A stretch of 64,000 bases of DNA from Paenibacillus radicis (ex Xue et al. 2023) (GTDB lineage Bacteria > Bacillota > Bacilli > Paenibacillales > NBRC-103111): contig NZ_JANQBD010000001.1 in the NCBI RefSeq assembly GCF_024722015.1, positions 186,001-250,000 of the forward strand, written 5' to 3'. Shown here one piece after another: positions 1 through 8,333 of this stretch; position 1 is the stretch's first letter; every line of letters begins with the position of its first letter. A model generated the notes under the pieces. That model did no database searches. It saw nothing but the letters and a program-made list of their open reading frames with translations, and was not told the DNA's origin. Both the position numbers and the translations under genes were made by a program.

Positions 1-367
1 GAAGCATAAGCCACGCTGTTTTATAAGTAACACCTATTGCCTCGCTGAGTTGAACAGCATTGATACCGCACGTAGTATGCGAAACAATCAGCAAAGCATG
101 GAACCATTTTCGCAAATCACTCCTGCTTCCCTCAAAAATTGTATTCGCAATAAGAGATTCTTGGTAATGGCAGGAGCTGCATTCGAAAAGCGGCAGCCTA
201 CGTGTCGTAATCTTATAAGCATGAAGATGACCGCAGTGGGCACACCGAAATCCATCTGGCCATTTAGCTGCAAATAAAAAATCCGCGCAGGATTCCTCCG
301 AGCTCAATAATTGAAGCTGCTCCTCCGATAACGTCCATTCTGCTGTCTTAGTCCGTTCTTCAGCCAT
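1..367 (-). CDS. IS1595-family transposase, N-terminal part (runs off window)
   Basis: The frame is open from an ATG at 367 to the window edge and gives 122 codons. The N-terminal 50 residues are acidic. Next comes a segment reading WPDGFRCAHCGH, then ECSSCHYQ about 20 residues later, so two CxxC pairs form a zinc ribbon. After it comes Q.SLIANTIFE..R..L.KWFHAL. This order is the standard N-terminus of IS1595 (ISXO2-like) transposases. The DDE-type catalytic domain would lie outside the window. No terminal inverted repeat could be assigned upstream of the start. Intactness cannot be judged because only the N-terminus is present. Family call is confident; the exact group is not. Confidence 0.8.
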   Translation of the reverse strand, partial: MAEERTKTAEWTLSEEQLQLLSSEESCADFLFAAKWPDGFRCAHCGHLHAYKITTRRLPLFECSSCHYQESLIANTIFEGSRSDLRKWFHALLIVSHTTCGINAVQLSEAIGVTYKTAWLML

Positions 368-694
368 TAATACACCCCGCTGAACATATGAATTTATATG
401 TTATTCCTGCATGATTACGACTAATCACAGTAACTATTTCCGCACCGCGCTCAGTATCTCCTAGCGCAGCACATAGGAATGCGCAGCATGACTGCGGTAG
501 ACCACATGTAGATACTTTTTCAAGTAAGCACCTAATGTTCTTTCTGTCCATAAAATAATTTTTATAAAAAGAAGACTCAAATTTAACCTAAGTCAAACAA
601 AAAAACGAACGTACGATCCTATATATAAACATACCAAACATCCGTTCTCTTTTCAATAATTATTATAAATTTTCCTTAATATTTTTCATAACAG
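368..694. other. AT-rich intergenic stretch, no gene seen
   Basis: This stretch lies upstream of the transposase start and should contain the end of the insertion sequence, but no inverted repeat or target duplication could be recognised. A 63-codon reverse frame (360-551) has no ribosome site and an unusual cysteine-rich composition, so it was not called. Composition becomes strongly AT-rich from about 545. Confidence 0.5.
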
Positions 695-916
695 GACGCT
701 AAAAGACTTGATTTTCCATCAGATGTAAGCACAAATATATTTAATGTCGAAACACTTGATTACAACTGATCAAATTATGATTTTGTTTTAAAAAATGAAC
801 CCTTCCGAAAACGATTTATTGAAACAATCTATGATTTCAGAATGCCAGCCTTCTCTTTAGCAGGTTCAAAAATTAATTCTCTTGTAACAATATTAAATAA
901 AGGACTGTTCCACTAA
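695..916 (+). pseudogene. Decayed gene fragment, possibly CotH-like C-terminus
   Basis: Reading from 695 gives about 73 codons interrupted once by TGA at 767-769 and ending at TAA 914-916. No start codon or ribosome site is present. The translation has normal protein-like composition, for example NVETLDYN, then after the stop SNYDFVLKNEPFRKRF, IETIYDFRMPAFS and KINSLVTILNKG. The pattern (N.PFR.RFI....D.......S...I..L) resembles the C-terminal helical part of CotH-type kinases (spore-coat or surface proteins). It lies next to an IS fragment, consistent with a degenerated accessory gene. The coding origin is fairly likely; the CotH assignment is a guess. Confidence 0.4.
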
Positions 917-944
917 AAGCTGCCCTTAAATTTCTTGTTTTGGT

Positions 945-1320
945 ATGAGAATGACGATAGTCGAAGCAAGACAACAACAGCAATTTGTCACGTGTGGCCG
1001 GATTAATCAACTGAGCATAAGGGATAGTATCCATAAAGAACAGCACAGCAGATTACATCGTATCCCAGGATTCGATAAACTGAGCTTAAGGGATAGTATC
1101 CATAAGAACATCAACAGCAGATTACATCGCTTCTAGTCAAGATTCGATAAACTGAGCTTAAGGGATAGTATCCATAAGGAACAGTAACAGCAGTTTGCAT
1201 TGCTTGAAGCAGAGGTTCGATAAACTGAGGTTCATTAGAATCCGTAATAGAAATCTATATTTAGCGTGCAGCATGATTGGATAAACTGAGCTTAAGGGAT
1301 AATGGCTATAAGCCAAGCCA
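945..1320. repeat. Imperfect tandem repeat, about 61-73 bp period
   Basis: The core ATAAACTGAGCTTAAGGGAT, followed by AGTATCCATAAGGAACAG and a less conserved tail containing CAGCAG.TT.CAT.GC, recurs. CTGAG occurs at 1011, 1080, 1152, 1225 and 1286, giving spacings of 69, 72, 73 and 61 bp. A degenerate earlier unit covers about 945-1010, and the last unit loses similarity after about 1310. There are no unique equal-length spacers and the repeat is as long as its period, so this is not a CRISPR array. Short frames through it are products of the repeat and were not called. Confidence 0.75.
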
Positions 1321-1382
1321 ACAAAACTTAACAAGATAATTAGGAAAAGGACCAATTTAATAAACTTTTCGCTGTTCCTTCG

Positions 1383-2174
1383 TTAAAGAGAAGGTTGTTC
1401 TCTGTATTTTACATAAGCGGCTGGCGGCTGACCGGTTTCTCTTTTGAAGATGCGGTGAAAATACGAGGGGTCACAATAACCTAAATAGTCGGAAATATCG
1501 CCAACCGTTCGTTGTGAATGGATGAGCAGGTACACAGCTGTTTTGATACGAAGTGCGTGCACAAATCCCCCTATCGTCTGACCTGTCACCTCACTAAATA
1601 CAGAAGCTGCATAGTTGGGGCTTTTTCCAATAACTGCGCCTAATTCCTCTTTCGTTACTTTTTCTCGATAATGGTTTTGAATGTAAGCTTTCATGAGCTC
1701 GGTATGCTTTTCCTTTGTTGTGGATGGATGACCATCGCTCATTTCCCTGCTCCAGAGCGCTAACACTTCCATAGCCAGTGCACCGCACATTGCTTCTGCA
1801 AAAGCAGGCCGTTCAGTCCATTCCTCCAGCATGGTTCTAAATTTGTGCAGCAACAGCTCGTATTTGACCGTTCTCCATTTGTATACTCGGGATTCAGTCA
1901 ATAAAGGCAGCAATTGCATCAAAGTTCCCTCTTCTACTTGAAAAGAAACCATATATTTTTCGTGGGTTACGGATGGAATACTTTTTCCATAAAAGGAAGT
2001 GTGACTCGGGATAAGCAAAAGATCTCCTTTTTCGAGCAGCACTTTTTCCTGTCGTATCCAAAATAAGCATTTGCCATAGTTGACCATGACCAACAACCAG
2101 GTAGGCATTCCCTCCTGAAATTCCTCAAACCATTGCATGCTTGTATCTTGACGAACTGATTGTATAAATAACAT
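1383..2174 (-). CDS. AraC-family transcriptional regulator
   Basis: A 263-residue protein. Residues 1-150 form a cupin-like sensing domain (WLLVMVNYGKCLF...LLLIPSHTSFYGK). Residues about 165-260 hold two helix-turn-helix motifs of the AraC/XylS type, ending in the signature DISDYLGYCDPSYFHRIFKR.TGQPPAAYVKYR. Start is the ATG at 2174; no better internal start is evident. The gene is transcribed away from the pyruvate kinase gene and shares with it an AT-rich divergent promoter region containing an inverted repeat (2214-2234), a possible binding site. Effector unknown; the family usually senses sugars or small metabolites. Confidence 0.88.
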   Translation of the reverse strand: MLFIQSVRQDTSMQWFEEFQEGMPTWLLVMVNYGKCLFWIRQEKVLLEKGDLLLIPSHTSFYGKSIPSVTHEKYMVSFQVEEGTLMQLLPLLTESRVYKWRTVKYELLLHKFRTMLEEWTERPAFAEAMCGALAMEVLALWSREMSDGHPSTTKEKHTELMKAYIQNHYREKVTKEELGAVIGKSPNYAASVFSEVTGQTIGGFVHALRIKTAVYLLIHSQRTVGDISDYLGYCDPSYFHRIFKRETGQPPAAYVKYREQPSL

Positions 2175-2213
2175 CTTAATCGCCTCACATTTTAGATACT
2201 ATTATACAAATAC

Positions 2214-2234
2214 AATACTATTATTCATAGTATT
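2214..2234. promoter_or_regulatory. Inverted repeat in divergent AraC/pyk promoter region
   Basis: AATACTA at 2214-2220 and TAGTATT at 2228-2234 form a perfect 7-bp dyad with a 7-nt spacer between two divergent genes. A related TACTATTAT occurs just upstream. It could be an operator for the AraC-type protein or a promoter-overlapping structure; no direct evidence. Confidence 0.35.
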
Positions 2235-2293
2235 TATGAGTTTTTTTCACTACAATGGGTTTCAGCGAACTACAACTCGAGGAGGAAACCTAC

Positions 2294-3712
2294 ATGTTAC
2301 CAAAAACGAAAATTATGTGCACCATGGGACCCGCTTGCGATTCCGTCGAAATGCTGAAGGAATTGATACGTGCTGGTATGAACTCCGCCCGGATGAACAT
2401 GGCCCATGGAGATCTGGAAGACCACAAAGGAAGAATACAGCGAGTCCGTCAAGCCGCCTGGGAGCTGGGAGCAACGGTTTCGATTTTATTGGATATTAAA
2501 GGCCCTGAAATTCGTACGGGTTTGCTGGAGCAGTCTTCCTACGAGCTTCGTACAGGTGAGCTATTAACATTAACAACCGAACAAATTCAAGGAACCGCTG
2601 AGCGTATTTCTGTCTCTTACAAGGAACTCACTCAAGATATCGAGCCAGGATCACGTATTTTGATCGATGACGGTCTGATTGAGCTTATTGTTGAAGCTGT
2701 CGAAGGCACTGAGATCCGCTGTAGGATTATCAATGGAGGTATTGTTAAATCCCGAAAGGGTGTTAATCTGCCTGGTGTGAGAACCTCTCTGCCAGGGGTT
2801 ACCGCAAGAGATGTAGAGCATATTTTATTCGGTATTGAACAGGATATCGATATCATAGCCGCTTCCTTCGTACGTAAAGCAAGCGATATTGTTGAAATCA
2901 GACGTTTGCTGGATGAGGGGCAGGCTTCACATATTCAAATCATATCGAAAATTGAAAATCAGGAAGGCGTAGAAAATCTGGACGACATCCTGGAAGTATC
3001 GGACGGATTGATGGTTGCTAGAGGCGATCTCGGGGTAGAAATTCCTATTGAAGATGTTCCTATTATTCAAAAGCAAATGATTCAAAAGGGCAATGCAGCC
3101 GGTAAGCCAATAATTACGGCTACCCACATGCTGGATTCCATGCAGTACAACCCTCGGCCGACAAGAGCGGAAGCAAGCGACGTAGCGAATGCAGTCTATG
3201 ATGGTACCGATGTCTTGATGCTATCCGGCGAAACCGCTGCTGGAAAATACCCACTCGAATCAGTGAAAACAATGGCTGCAATAGCTGCCAACATCGAATC
3301 GACGCTCTCTTACAAAGAGATGCTTCAGAAAAAAGCTGCCGTACAAAAAAACAACATTACTGAAGTCATAAGCCAAGCTGCGGTCAGTTCCTCCCTTGAT
3401 TTGGAGGCTGCGGCTATCATTACACCTACTGTAAGTGGGTTTACCCCTCGTATGGTATCCAAATACCGTCCAAAAGCACCCATTATCGCTGTAACTCCTG
3501 ATGAACGAGTACAGCGCCGTCTCAGCTTGTTTTGGGGTGTTATTCCTATAAAAGGAGCACCCGTTCGATCAACAGATGAAATGTTCGAGTCGGCCATTCA
3601 AAGTGCGTTGACAAGCGGACTTGTTAAGCCAGGCGACTTGGCAGTCGTCTCTGCAGGAGTACCGGTTGGACAATCCGGATCTACCAATTTGATCAAAATA
3701 CAGCATATATAA
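2294..3712 (+). CDS. pyk: Pyruvate kinase
   Basis: A 472-residue enzyme that converts phosphoenolpyruvate and ADP to pyruvate and ATP. The ATG at 2294 is chosen because GAGGAGG (2279-2285) lies at the right distance; the in-frame ATG at 2255 has no ribosome site. Motifs in order: KTKIMCTMGPA near the N-terminus, LDIKGPEIRTG (Mg/K site), ISKIENQEG with the catalytic lysine, GLMVARGDLGVEIP, and ATHMLDSM...PTRAEASDVANAV. It is the short form without the extra PEP-utilizer domain found on the main Bacillus enzyme. That and its isolation from pfkA suggest it may be a second, specialised isozyme; this is inference. Confidence 0.93.
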   Translation: MLPKTKIMCTMGPACDSVEMLKELIRAGMNSARMNMAHGDLEDHKGRIQRVRQAAWELGATVSILLDIKGPEIRTGLLEQSSYELRTGELLTLTTEQIQGTAERISVSYKELTQDIEPGSRILIDDGLIELIVEAVEGTEIRCRIINGGIVKSRKGVNLPGVRTSLPGVTARDVEHILFGIEQDIDIIAASFVRKASDIVEIRRLLDEGQASHIQIISKIENQEGVENLDDILEVSDGLMVARGDLGVEIPIEDVPIIQKQMIQKGNAAGKPIITATHMLDSMQYNPRPTRAEASDVANAVYDGTDVLMLSGETAAGKYPLESVKTMAAIAANIESTLSYKEMLQKKAAVQKNNITEVISQAAVSSSLDLEAAAIITPTVSGFTPRMVSKYRPKAPIIAVTPDERVQRRLSLFWGVIPIKGAPVRSTDEMFESAIQSALTSGLVKPGDLAVVSAGVPVGQSGSTNLIKIQHI

Positions 3713-3719
3713 ATACTAG

Positions 3720-3762
3720 AAAACGGCTTTCGCTGCCTTTTGGACGCGTGAAGCCGTTTTAT
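3720..3762 (+). terminator. Intrinsic terminator after pyk
   Basis: AAAACGGCTT (3720-3729) pairs with AAGCCGTTTT (3751-3760), followed by ATTATT. It lies 8 bp after the pyk stop codon. Confidence 0.85.
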
Positions 3763-3805
3763 TATTAAACTCTTTGTTTAAATCATAACCTGCAATATGC
3801 AATCA

Positions 3806-3835
3806 TTGCACCCTGACTTTATATTAAGATAGAAT
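3806..3835 (+). promoter_or_regulatory. Possible SigA promoter for the EcsC-family gene
   Basis: TTGCAC (3806-3811) and TAGAAT (3830-3835) are separated by 18 bp and end 19 bp before the GGAGG ribosome site of the next gene. Confidence 0.4.
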
Positions 3836-3867
3836 TAAAGTGAAACTGTAATTGGAGGCTGAACCCC

Positions 3868-4644
3868 ATCGAAACGAATTGGAGCATTTACGAACATCAA
3901 ACAGCAAGGATGTTAAAGATTTGGGAAAAAAAATTGTTAAAGCCTCCTGGTTTTCTGGAAAAAACATCAAAAGCCGTGTCTGTTCGTATTAATCAGGTTA
4001 TACCTGAAAAAGTACATCAGACTATTACAGCAACTGTAAAAGGTATCGTTAAAACTTCTTTGTTCAGCATTGACTATATGCCCAAGAATCCACCGTTGGT
4101 CGGAATTTCCTTAGCTATGCGGGATCACAAGGCGGAGGAATTAATCTCCCTATATAAAAAGCTGGCAGCAGCCGAAGGGGCTGGAGCCGGAGCTGGAGGA
4201 ATCCTGCTAGGTTTGGCCGACTTTCCGATATTAATTGGTATCAAGATGAAGCTTCTCTTTGAATTAGCTCATATTTACGGATATTCGACCCAGGATTACC
4301 GCGAGAGGCTATACATTTTGCATGTATTTCAGCTAGCCTTCTCCAGCCAGACAAAAAAGCAAGCCTTGTTCCAGACCATTGTTCAATGGCCTGAAACGGC
4401 TCGCTCGCTCCCTCCGGCTGAATCCTATGTAAAGCATATTAATTGGCAGCAGCTTCAGCAGGAATACCGTGATACCATCGACTTTCGCAAGATGCTGCAG
4501 CTCGTCCCCGGTATTGGAGCAGTCGTTGGGGCCTGGGCCAACTATGGACTCCTAGATGAGCTAGGCCGTGTTGGCATGAACTGCTACCGTCTACGCTCCC
4601 TCCAAGAAACCAGAAGCAATCATAATAACGAAACCTTAGAATAA
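3868..4644 (+). CDS. EcsC family protein (probable ATC start)
   Basis: The family match is clear: WEKKLLKPP, FLEKTSKAV, IPEKVHQTITATVKG, then a glycine/alanine-rich GAGAGAGGILLGLADFPILIGIK and a C-terminal IGAVVGAWANY. The first ATG (3910) has only AAGG directly against it. Reading upstream in frame gives IETNWSIYEHQTARM, and EcsC proteins normally carry such an N-W..YE.Q segment. That extension begins at ATC 3868, 9 nt after GGAGG (3854-3858). I therefore place the start at ATC (258 residues); the conservative alternative is ATG 3910 (244 residues). EcsC in Bacillus is linked to an ABC transporter; here the gene stands alone and its role is unknown. Confidence 0.8.
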   Translation: METNWSIYEHQTARMLKIWEKKLLKPPGFLEKTSKAVSVRINQVIPEKVHQTITATVKGIVKTSLFSIDYMPKNPPLVGISLAMRDHKAEELISLYKKLAAAEGAGAGAGGILLGLADFPILIGIKMKLLFELAHIYGYSTQDYRERLYILHVFQLAFSSQTKKQALFQTIVQWPETARSLPPAESYVKHINWQQLQQEYRDTIDFRKMLQLVPGIGAVVGAWANYGLLDELGRVGMNCYRLRSLQETRSNHNNETLE

Positions 4645-4654
4645 TCAAGTTGAA

Positions 4655-6304
4655 TTACCAGGTCACTATGCCTTTTGCACCCGTACCTGGATTATTCAGC
4701 AATTCCATTACCGGAATTGAATAGGCGACTAATATTAAAACTACAAGTACACCTACCCATAGACCCCAGCGCTCAAATAGGGCCGGCGTCTTCTCAGCTG
4801 CATCACTAACTTCAGCGATTGGATACTCCGTTTCGCCCTTTGGTGCTTTTAGCAGCATAACCACATTCACAACCATCATAATAACTCCGATGAATAGCAC
4901 CGTTCCACCAATAGCCATAACTACATGGTATGGCATCCAAAGGATTGGATCCGGGTGATCCTGATACGTTGTATAAGCCGTCCGACGGGGCGAACCAAAT
5001 AATCCTACCGTGTGCATGGCTCCAGACATGAAGAACATACCCACGAGCCAAGTAATCGTCTGTGCAATGCCCAGCTTATGAAGCAGCGGAGTTAGTACAC
5101 GTCCAGTCACAGCCGGGATTAACCAATACGTCACCCCAAAAAATGTCAGTGCAACACTCGTAGCTACTGTCAAATGAAAATGCCCTGTCACCCACAATGT
5201 ATTATGAACGACCATGTTCATTTGATGACTTGCATTGATCAGACCACCAGCTCCAGCGGGAATAAATATGAGCATCCCCATAAATGGGGCAAAAAAACGT
5301 ACATCGCCCCACGGAAGCTTTTTCACCCATCCAAACAATCCTTTAGCCCCTATGCTGCGTCCATGCATTTCAAAAGTAGCGATCAAAGAGAATGCCGTCA
5401 TTAAGGATGGAACGACTACCATGAATGTAAGTACAACCTGGACATATTTCCAAACGGAGGATATCCCAGGCTCCGTCAGCTGATGGTGAAATCCTACTGG
5501 AATAGAGAATAAAAGCAGTAGGATAAAAGCTAACCGTGCCAAGGCATCGCTGAACATTTTGCCGCCAATCACCTTCGGAATAACCACGTACCAGCAAATG
5601 TAGGCGGGCAGCAGCCAGAAATAGACTAACGGGTGTCCAAAATACCAGAATAAAGTACGGCTAAGAGTTACATTAATCGTTTCAACCCAGCCAAACGACC
5701 AAGGAATGAGCTGAAACAGTACCTCAATTGCTACTCCAAGCGTCGCGATAAACCACATAAGCATTGTCACCACAGACATAAAAGCGAATAGTGGCGATAG
5801 CTTGCCATTATGCGTTTTTTTCCAATACCGGTAATTAATAAATATCCCGAAGCAGCTCATCCAGCTGCCAACTACGATGAAAACCAGACTGACATAAAAC
5901 CATGGAGAAGCCATCATCGGAGCATAGAAAGTGTATAGAACAGTCGCTTTATTTAGTAAAATAAGGATAGTTGCAATTATTGTACCCAAGGTCATCAAAC
6001 CGTAACCGAGCCATCCTAATGATCTGGCAACCGGCAGCAATTGCCCGCCCAGCGTCTTAGCCACACCCGAGTAGAGGAATCCGATAATAAAATACGTGGT
6101 AAACACAATGGCCATCAATATCCCGTGCGCCGTTAGCAGTTGGTAATAACCGATACCATATGGCAAAGTAATCATGCCCCCGCGCACCAGACCTTGAAGC
6201 ACTCCTGCGACGCCACCCAGCAGTAACGCAAGGAATGCAAACAAAATATGCGCAAGCACTAGTGCGGAATCTCTACGGTCAAAGCCCTTTAATTGTGTAA
6301 TCAT
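4655..6304 (-). CDS. cbaA: ba3-type cytochrome c oxidase subunit I
   Basis: A 549-residue polytopic membrane protein, the heme-copper catalytic subunit that reduces O2 and pumps protons. Visible ligands and motifs: TAHGILMAI (low-spin heme His), GHPLVYFWLLPAY (CuB/His-Tyr region), HHQLTEPG, and HNTLWVTGHFHLTVATSVAL (heme ligands). Length and the HPLVYFW variant fit the B-family (ba3) oxidases rather than the A-family caa3. It is the last gene of a three-gene operon (IIa, II, I), with a 19-bp gap to subunit II. It converges on the EcsC gene with only 10 bp between stops. B-family oxidases typically have high oxygen affinity and serve at low oxygen. Confidence 0.92.
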   Translation of the reverse strand: MITQLKGFDRRDSALVLAHILFAFLALLLGGVAGVLQGLVRGGMITLPYGIGYYQLLTAHGILMAIVFTTYFIIGFLYSGVAKTLGGQLLPVARSLGWLGYGLMTLGTIIATILILLNKATVLYTFYAPMMASPWFYVSLVFIVVGSWMSCFGIFINYRYWKKTHNGKLSPLFAFMSVVTMLMWFIATLGVAIEVLFQLIPWSFGWVETINVTLSRTLFWYFGHPLVYFWLLPAYICWYVVIPKVIGGKMFSDALARLAFILLLLFSIPVGFHHQLTEPGISSVWKYVQVVLTFMVVVPSLMTAFSLIATFEMHGRSIGAKGLFGWVKKLPWGDVRFFAPFMGMLIFIPAGAGGLINASHQMNMVVHNTLWVTGHFHLTVATSVALTFFGVTYWLIPAVTGRVLTPLLHKLGIAQTITWLVGMFFMSGAMHTVGLFGSPRRTAYTTYQDHPDPILWMPYHVVMAIGGTVLFIGVIMMVVNVVMLLKAPKGETEYPIAEVSDAAEKTPALFERWGLWVGVLVVLILVAYSIPVMELLNNPGTGAKGIVTW

Positions 6305-6323
6305 AGTTTCAGCCTCTCCTTTG

Positions 6324-6815
6324 TTACTTCACAATAATTAAGGTTTGCATCATTTCATGAGCTGCACCGCAATATTCATTGCACAGGACTAGAAATTCAC
6401 CTTTCTTCGTAAACTTATAAGTCAGATGATTCACTTCACCAGGGACCACCATCATGTTCACGTTCGTTCCCGGAATTTGAAAGCCGTGCACAACATCCTT
6501 GCTTGTAATGTGAAAATGTACGGTAGCGCCAACTGGCACCTCCATTTTGTCCGGACTATAGCCAAAGGCGAATGCCAGCATATAAGCGTCATACTCGTTA
6601 TCCCCAATTTTCTTCAAGCCCAGTTCGTTAAAGGGAGCCGTTTGATCCACTGTCTCGGGATTCACCGTTTGGCGGGATTGATGCTGCGCGTGATCATGCT
6701 CCCCAGGTGTCTGCGCTCCCAGTGCAAATGCACCAACCCCCAGGACGACCAAAAACACTATCAGCATTGTGATGCCGAAGGTTAACCAAATTTTTTCATA
6801 GCGATGAATATGCAT
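6324..6815 (-). CDS. cbaB: ba3-type cytochrome c oxidase subunit II
   Basis: A 163-residue protein with one N-terminal membrane helix (residues about 10-33) and a C-terminal cupredoxin domain outside the cell. The dinuclear CuA site is visible: HGFQIPGTNVN supplies one His, and CNEYCGAAHEMM supplies both cysteines, the second His and the Met. It receives electrons from cytochrome c and passes them to subunit I. A short HDHAQHQ stretch after the helix is His-rich and could be incidental. It sits between subunits IIa and I in one operon. Confidence 0.92.
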   Translation of the reverse strand: MHIHRYEKIWLTFGITMLIVFLVVLGVGAFALGAQTPGEHDHAQHQSRQTVNPETVDQTAPFNELGLKKIGDNEYDAYMLAFAFGYSPDKMEVPVGATVHFHITSKDVVHGFQIPGTNVNMMVVPGEVNHLTYKFTKKGEFLVLCNEYCGAAHEMMQTLIIVK

Positions 6816-6861
6816 GAAGCTCCAACCCCTTTGATCTAATGTTTTTTAGCGATATATCGGC

Positions 6862-6987
6862 CTAGCTTCTAGCAATGAATAATACGAATACACCTACCCA
6901 GGTCAATACCAAAAACGCACCTAACAGCATCACCGCTACTAATGTCCCTTTTAATGATGAATCCTCTTGCCTGTGCTGTTCACCCAT
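6862..6987 (-). CDS. cbaD: Cytochrome c oxidase subunit IIa (41 aa)
   Basis: A small gene from ATG 6987 to TAG 6862. It encodes 41 residues: a short polar N-terminus (MGEQHRQEDSSLKG) and one hydrophobic helix (TLVAVMLLGAFLVLTWVGVF). A GGGAG ribosome site precedes it at normal distance. ba3 oxidases carry exactly such a single-helix subunit IIa that replaces the first helix of subunit II in other oxidases, and its position directly before cbaB fits. It heads the operon; a TTGACA (7073-7078 complement) upstream could be its -35 box. Confidence 0.85.
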   Translation of the reverse strand: MGEQHRQEDSSLKGTLVAVMLLGAFLVLTWVGVFVLFIARS

Positions 6988-7111
6988 GGTATCCCACTCC
7001 CTTCGGACTTAAACTTATGCCCTTATTTTAGAATTTGAGGGGGACCATCTCTATGATTAAAGTCACATTGAATGTCAAGGAAGAATGAACGTTTTGTGGA
7101 CACAAACGAAC

Positions 7112-7140
7112 TTGACTGAAGCGGGAATCAGAGCTATTAT
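7112..7140 (+). promoter_or_regulatory. SigA-type promoter for the flavoprotein gene
   Basis: TTGACT (7112-7117), a 17-bp spacer and TATTAT (7135-7140) lie 85 bp before the ATG at 7226. Confidence 0.55.
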
Positions 7141-7225
7141 AGATTCATTAAGTCTTTAATTAGGCGAGAGTGAATGTTCTTAGATTTAAGGACTCTATTA
7201 GATCTTTTATTAAGGAGTGGTAGAT

Positions 7226-8128
7226 ATGCAGTATGATTGTGCCATCATTGGCGGCGGACCTGCCGGATTAAACGCTGCGCTTGTATTGGGAAGAGCACGC
7301 AGAAATATTATTTTATTCGATAATAATAAACCAAGGAATGCGGTCACCCATGAATCTCACGGATTCATCACACGTGACGGAGTAAAGCCAAGTGAGTTTA
7401 GAATGATCGCTCACCGGGAAATCAGCAGGTATCCCTCTGCGGAGATTGCAAACCATGAAATTACAGCTGTAAGCAAGGATAACGATATTTTTCAATTGAT
7501 GACTCGGGAAGGCAGAACAGTTGAGGCCAAAAATATCATACTCGCGACAGGTTTAAAGGAAATTTTACCGGACATAAGCGGCATTCATGATTTCTATGGC
7601 ACTAGTCTGTTTAGTTGTCCCTATTGTGATGGATGGGAGTTAAGAGACAAGCGGCTTGTTATAATTTCAGAGGGGCAGAACATATTCCATATGGCTAAAC
7701 TGGTTCATAATTGGAGCCGTGATATCATATTGTGCACAAACGGACAGCAAAATCTTACTTCCGAGCAAAAAGCTAAGCTTCAAAGCAAAAATATTCAAGT
7801 GTTCGAGCAGCGAATTTCCGGATTTATTGGACAAAGCGGCCACTTGCAGCAGGTGACATTTGAGGACGGCAGCACCGTTAACAGAGCAGGTGGATTTGTA
7901 ACTCCTGTATGGGTTCAAGCCGTTTCATTCGGTGAACGTTTGGGCTGCGAAACTAATCAAATGGGCGGATACGTGACGGACTCGTACGGTAAAACAAACA
8001 TTCATGGGGTGTACGCAGCAGGAGATGCGTCAGTTATCGCACCTGCTCAATTGATCATTGCTGCAGCAGAAGGAAGTCGAGCCGCAATTGGGGTGAACAC
8101 AGCTTTAACGGAAGCTGAATTTGAGTAG
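7226..8128 (+). CDS. Thioredoxin reductase-like FAD/NAD(P)H oxidoreductase
   Basis: A 300-residue flavoprotein. The N-terminal FAD-binding motif is IIGGGPAGLNAALVLGRA; the redox-active disulfide is FSCPYCDGWELRD (CxxC at about residue 133); the C-terminal FAD motif is GVYAAGDAS. ATG 7226 is preferred over GTG 7217 because AAGGAG (7212-7217) is 8 nt upstream. The CPYC version belongs to a thioredoxin-reductase-like group that often lacks thioredoxin as partner, so the substrate is uncertain. Its own promoter is visible upstream. The structured repeat at 8171-8289 begins 42 bp after the stop codon. Confidence 0.85.
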   Translation: MQYDCAIIGGGPAGLNAALVLGRARRNIILFDNNKPRNAVTHESHGFITRDGVKPSEFRMIAHREISRYPSAEIANHEITAVSKDNDIFQLMTREGRTVEAKNIILATGLKEILPDISGIHDFYGTSLFSCPYCDGWELRDKRLVIISEGQNIFHMAKLVHNWSRDIILCTNGQQNLTSEQKAKLQSKNIQVFEQRISGFIGQSGHLQQVTFEDGSTVNRAGGFVTPVWVQAVSFGERLGCETNQMGGYVTDSYGKTNIHGVYAAGDASVIAPAQLIIAAAEGSRAAIGVNTALTEAEFE

Positions 8129-8170
8129 AAGCTTTTGCTGGCGTTTTAGGAACGTGAGTTTTGAAAGGAA

Positions 8171-8289
8171 AAGAAAAGAGCTTCTATTCGAAGCCCATTC
8201 GATTAAGATACATTCGTGTCTTAGCGGTAGCTTTTCTTGCAATATCAGAATTGTTCAGCTCTGCTGAAAACTTATGTGATCTGATATTA
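8171..8289 (+). repeat. Structured dispersed element, copy A
   Basis: A roughly 119-bp element closely similar to 17515-17630. AAGAAAAG (8171-8178) pairs with CTTTTCTT (8231-8238), enclosing TCGAA/TTCGA (8188-8192, 8198-8202) and a TTCG-loop hairpin (8204-8223: TAAG..ACA-TTCG-TGTCTTA). A second module has AATATCAGA (8241-8249) pairing with TCTGATATT (8280-8288) and an inner TTCAGC-TCT-GCTGAA (8254-8268). It lies between the flavoprotein stop codon and the tenA terminator. It may be an intergenic repeat of REP or MITE type, or a structured 3' RNA. Confidence 0.75.
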
Positions 8290-8324
8290 AAAAAGCAGCC
8301 CTTCAACAGATTGAGGAGCTGCTT
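8288..8324 (-). terminator. Intrinsic terminator of the thiamine-salvage operon
   Basis: AAGCAGC (8293-8299) pairs with GCTGCTT (8318-8324). On the minus strand this is followed by a T-run just after the tenA stop codon. Confidence 0.8.
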
Positions 8325-8333
8325 CTTATTATA

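Noticed and set aside
360..551. 63-codon minus-strand frame before the transposase
   Set aside because: No ribosome site and unusual cysteine-rich composition; it overlaps the transposase start.
945..1320. Possible CRISPR array
   Set aside because: The repeats are imperfect, as long as their own period and lack unique spacers; no cas genes are present.
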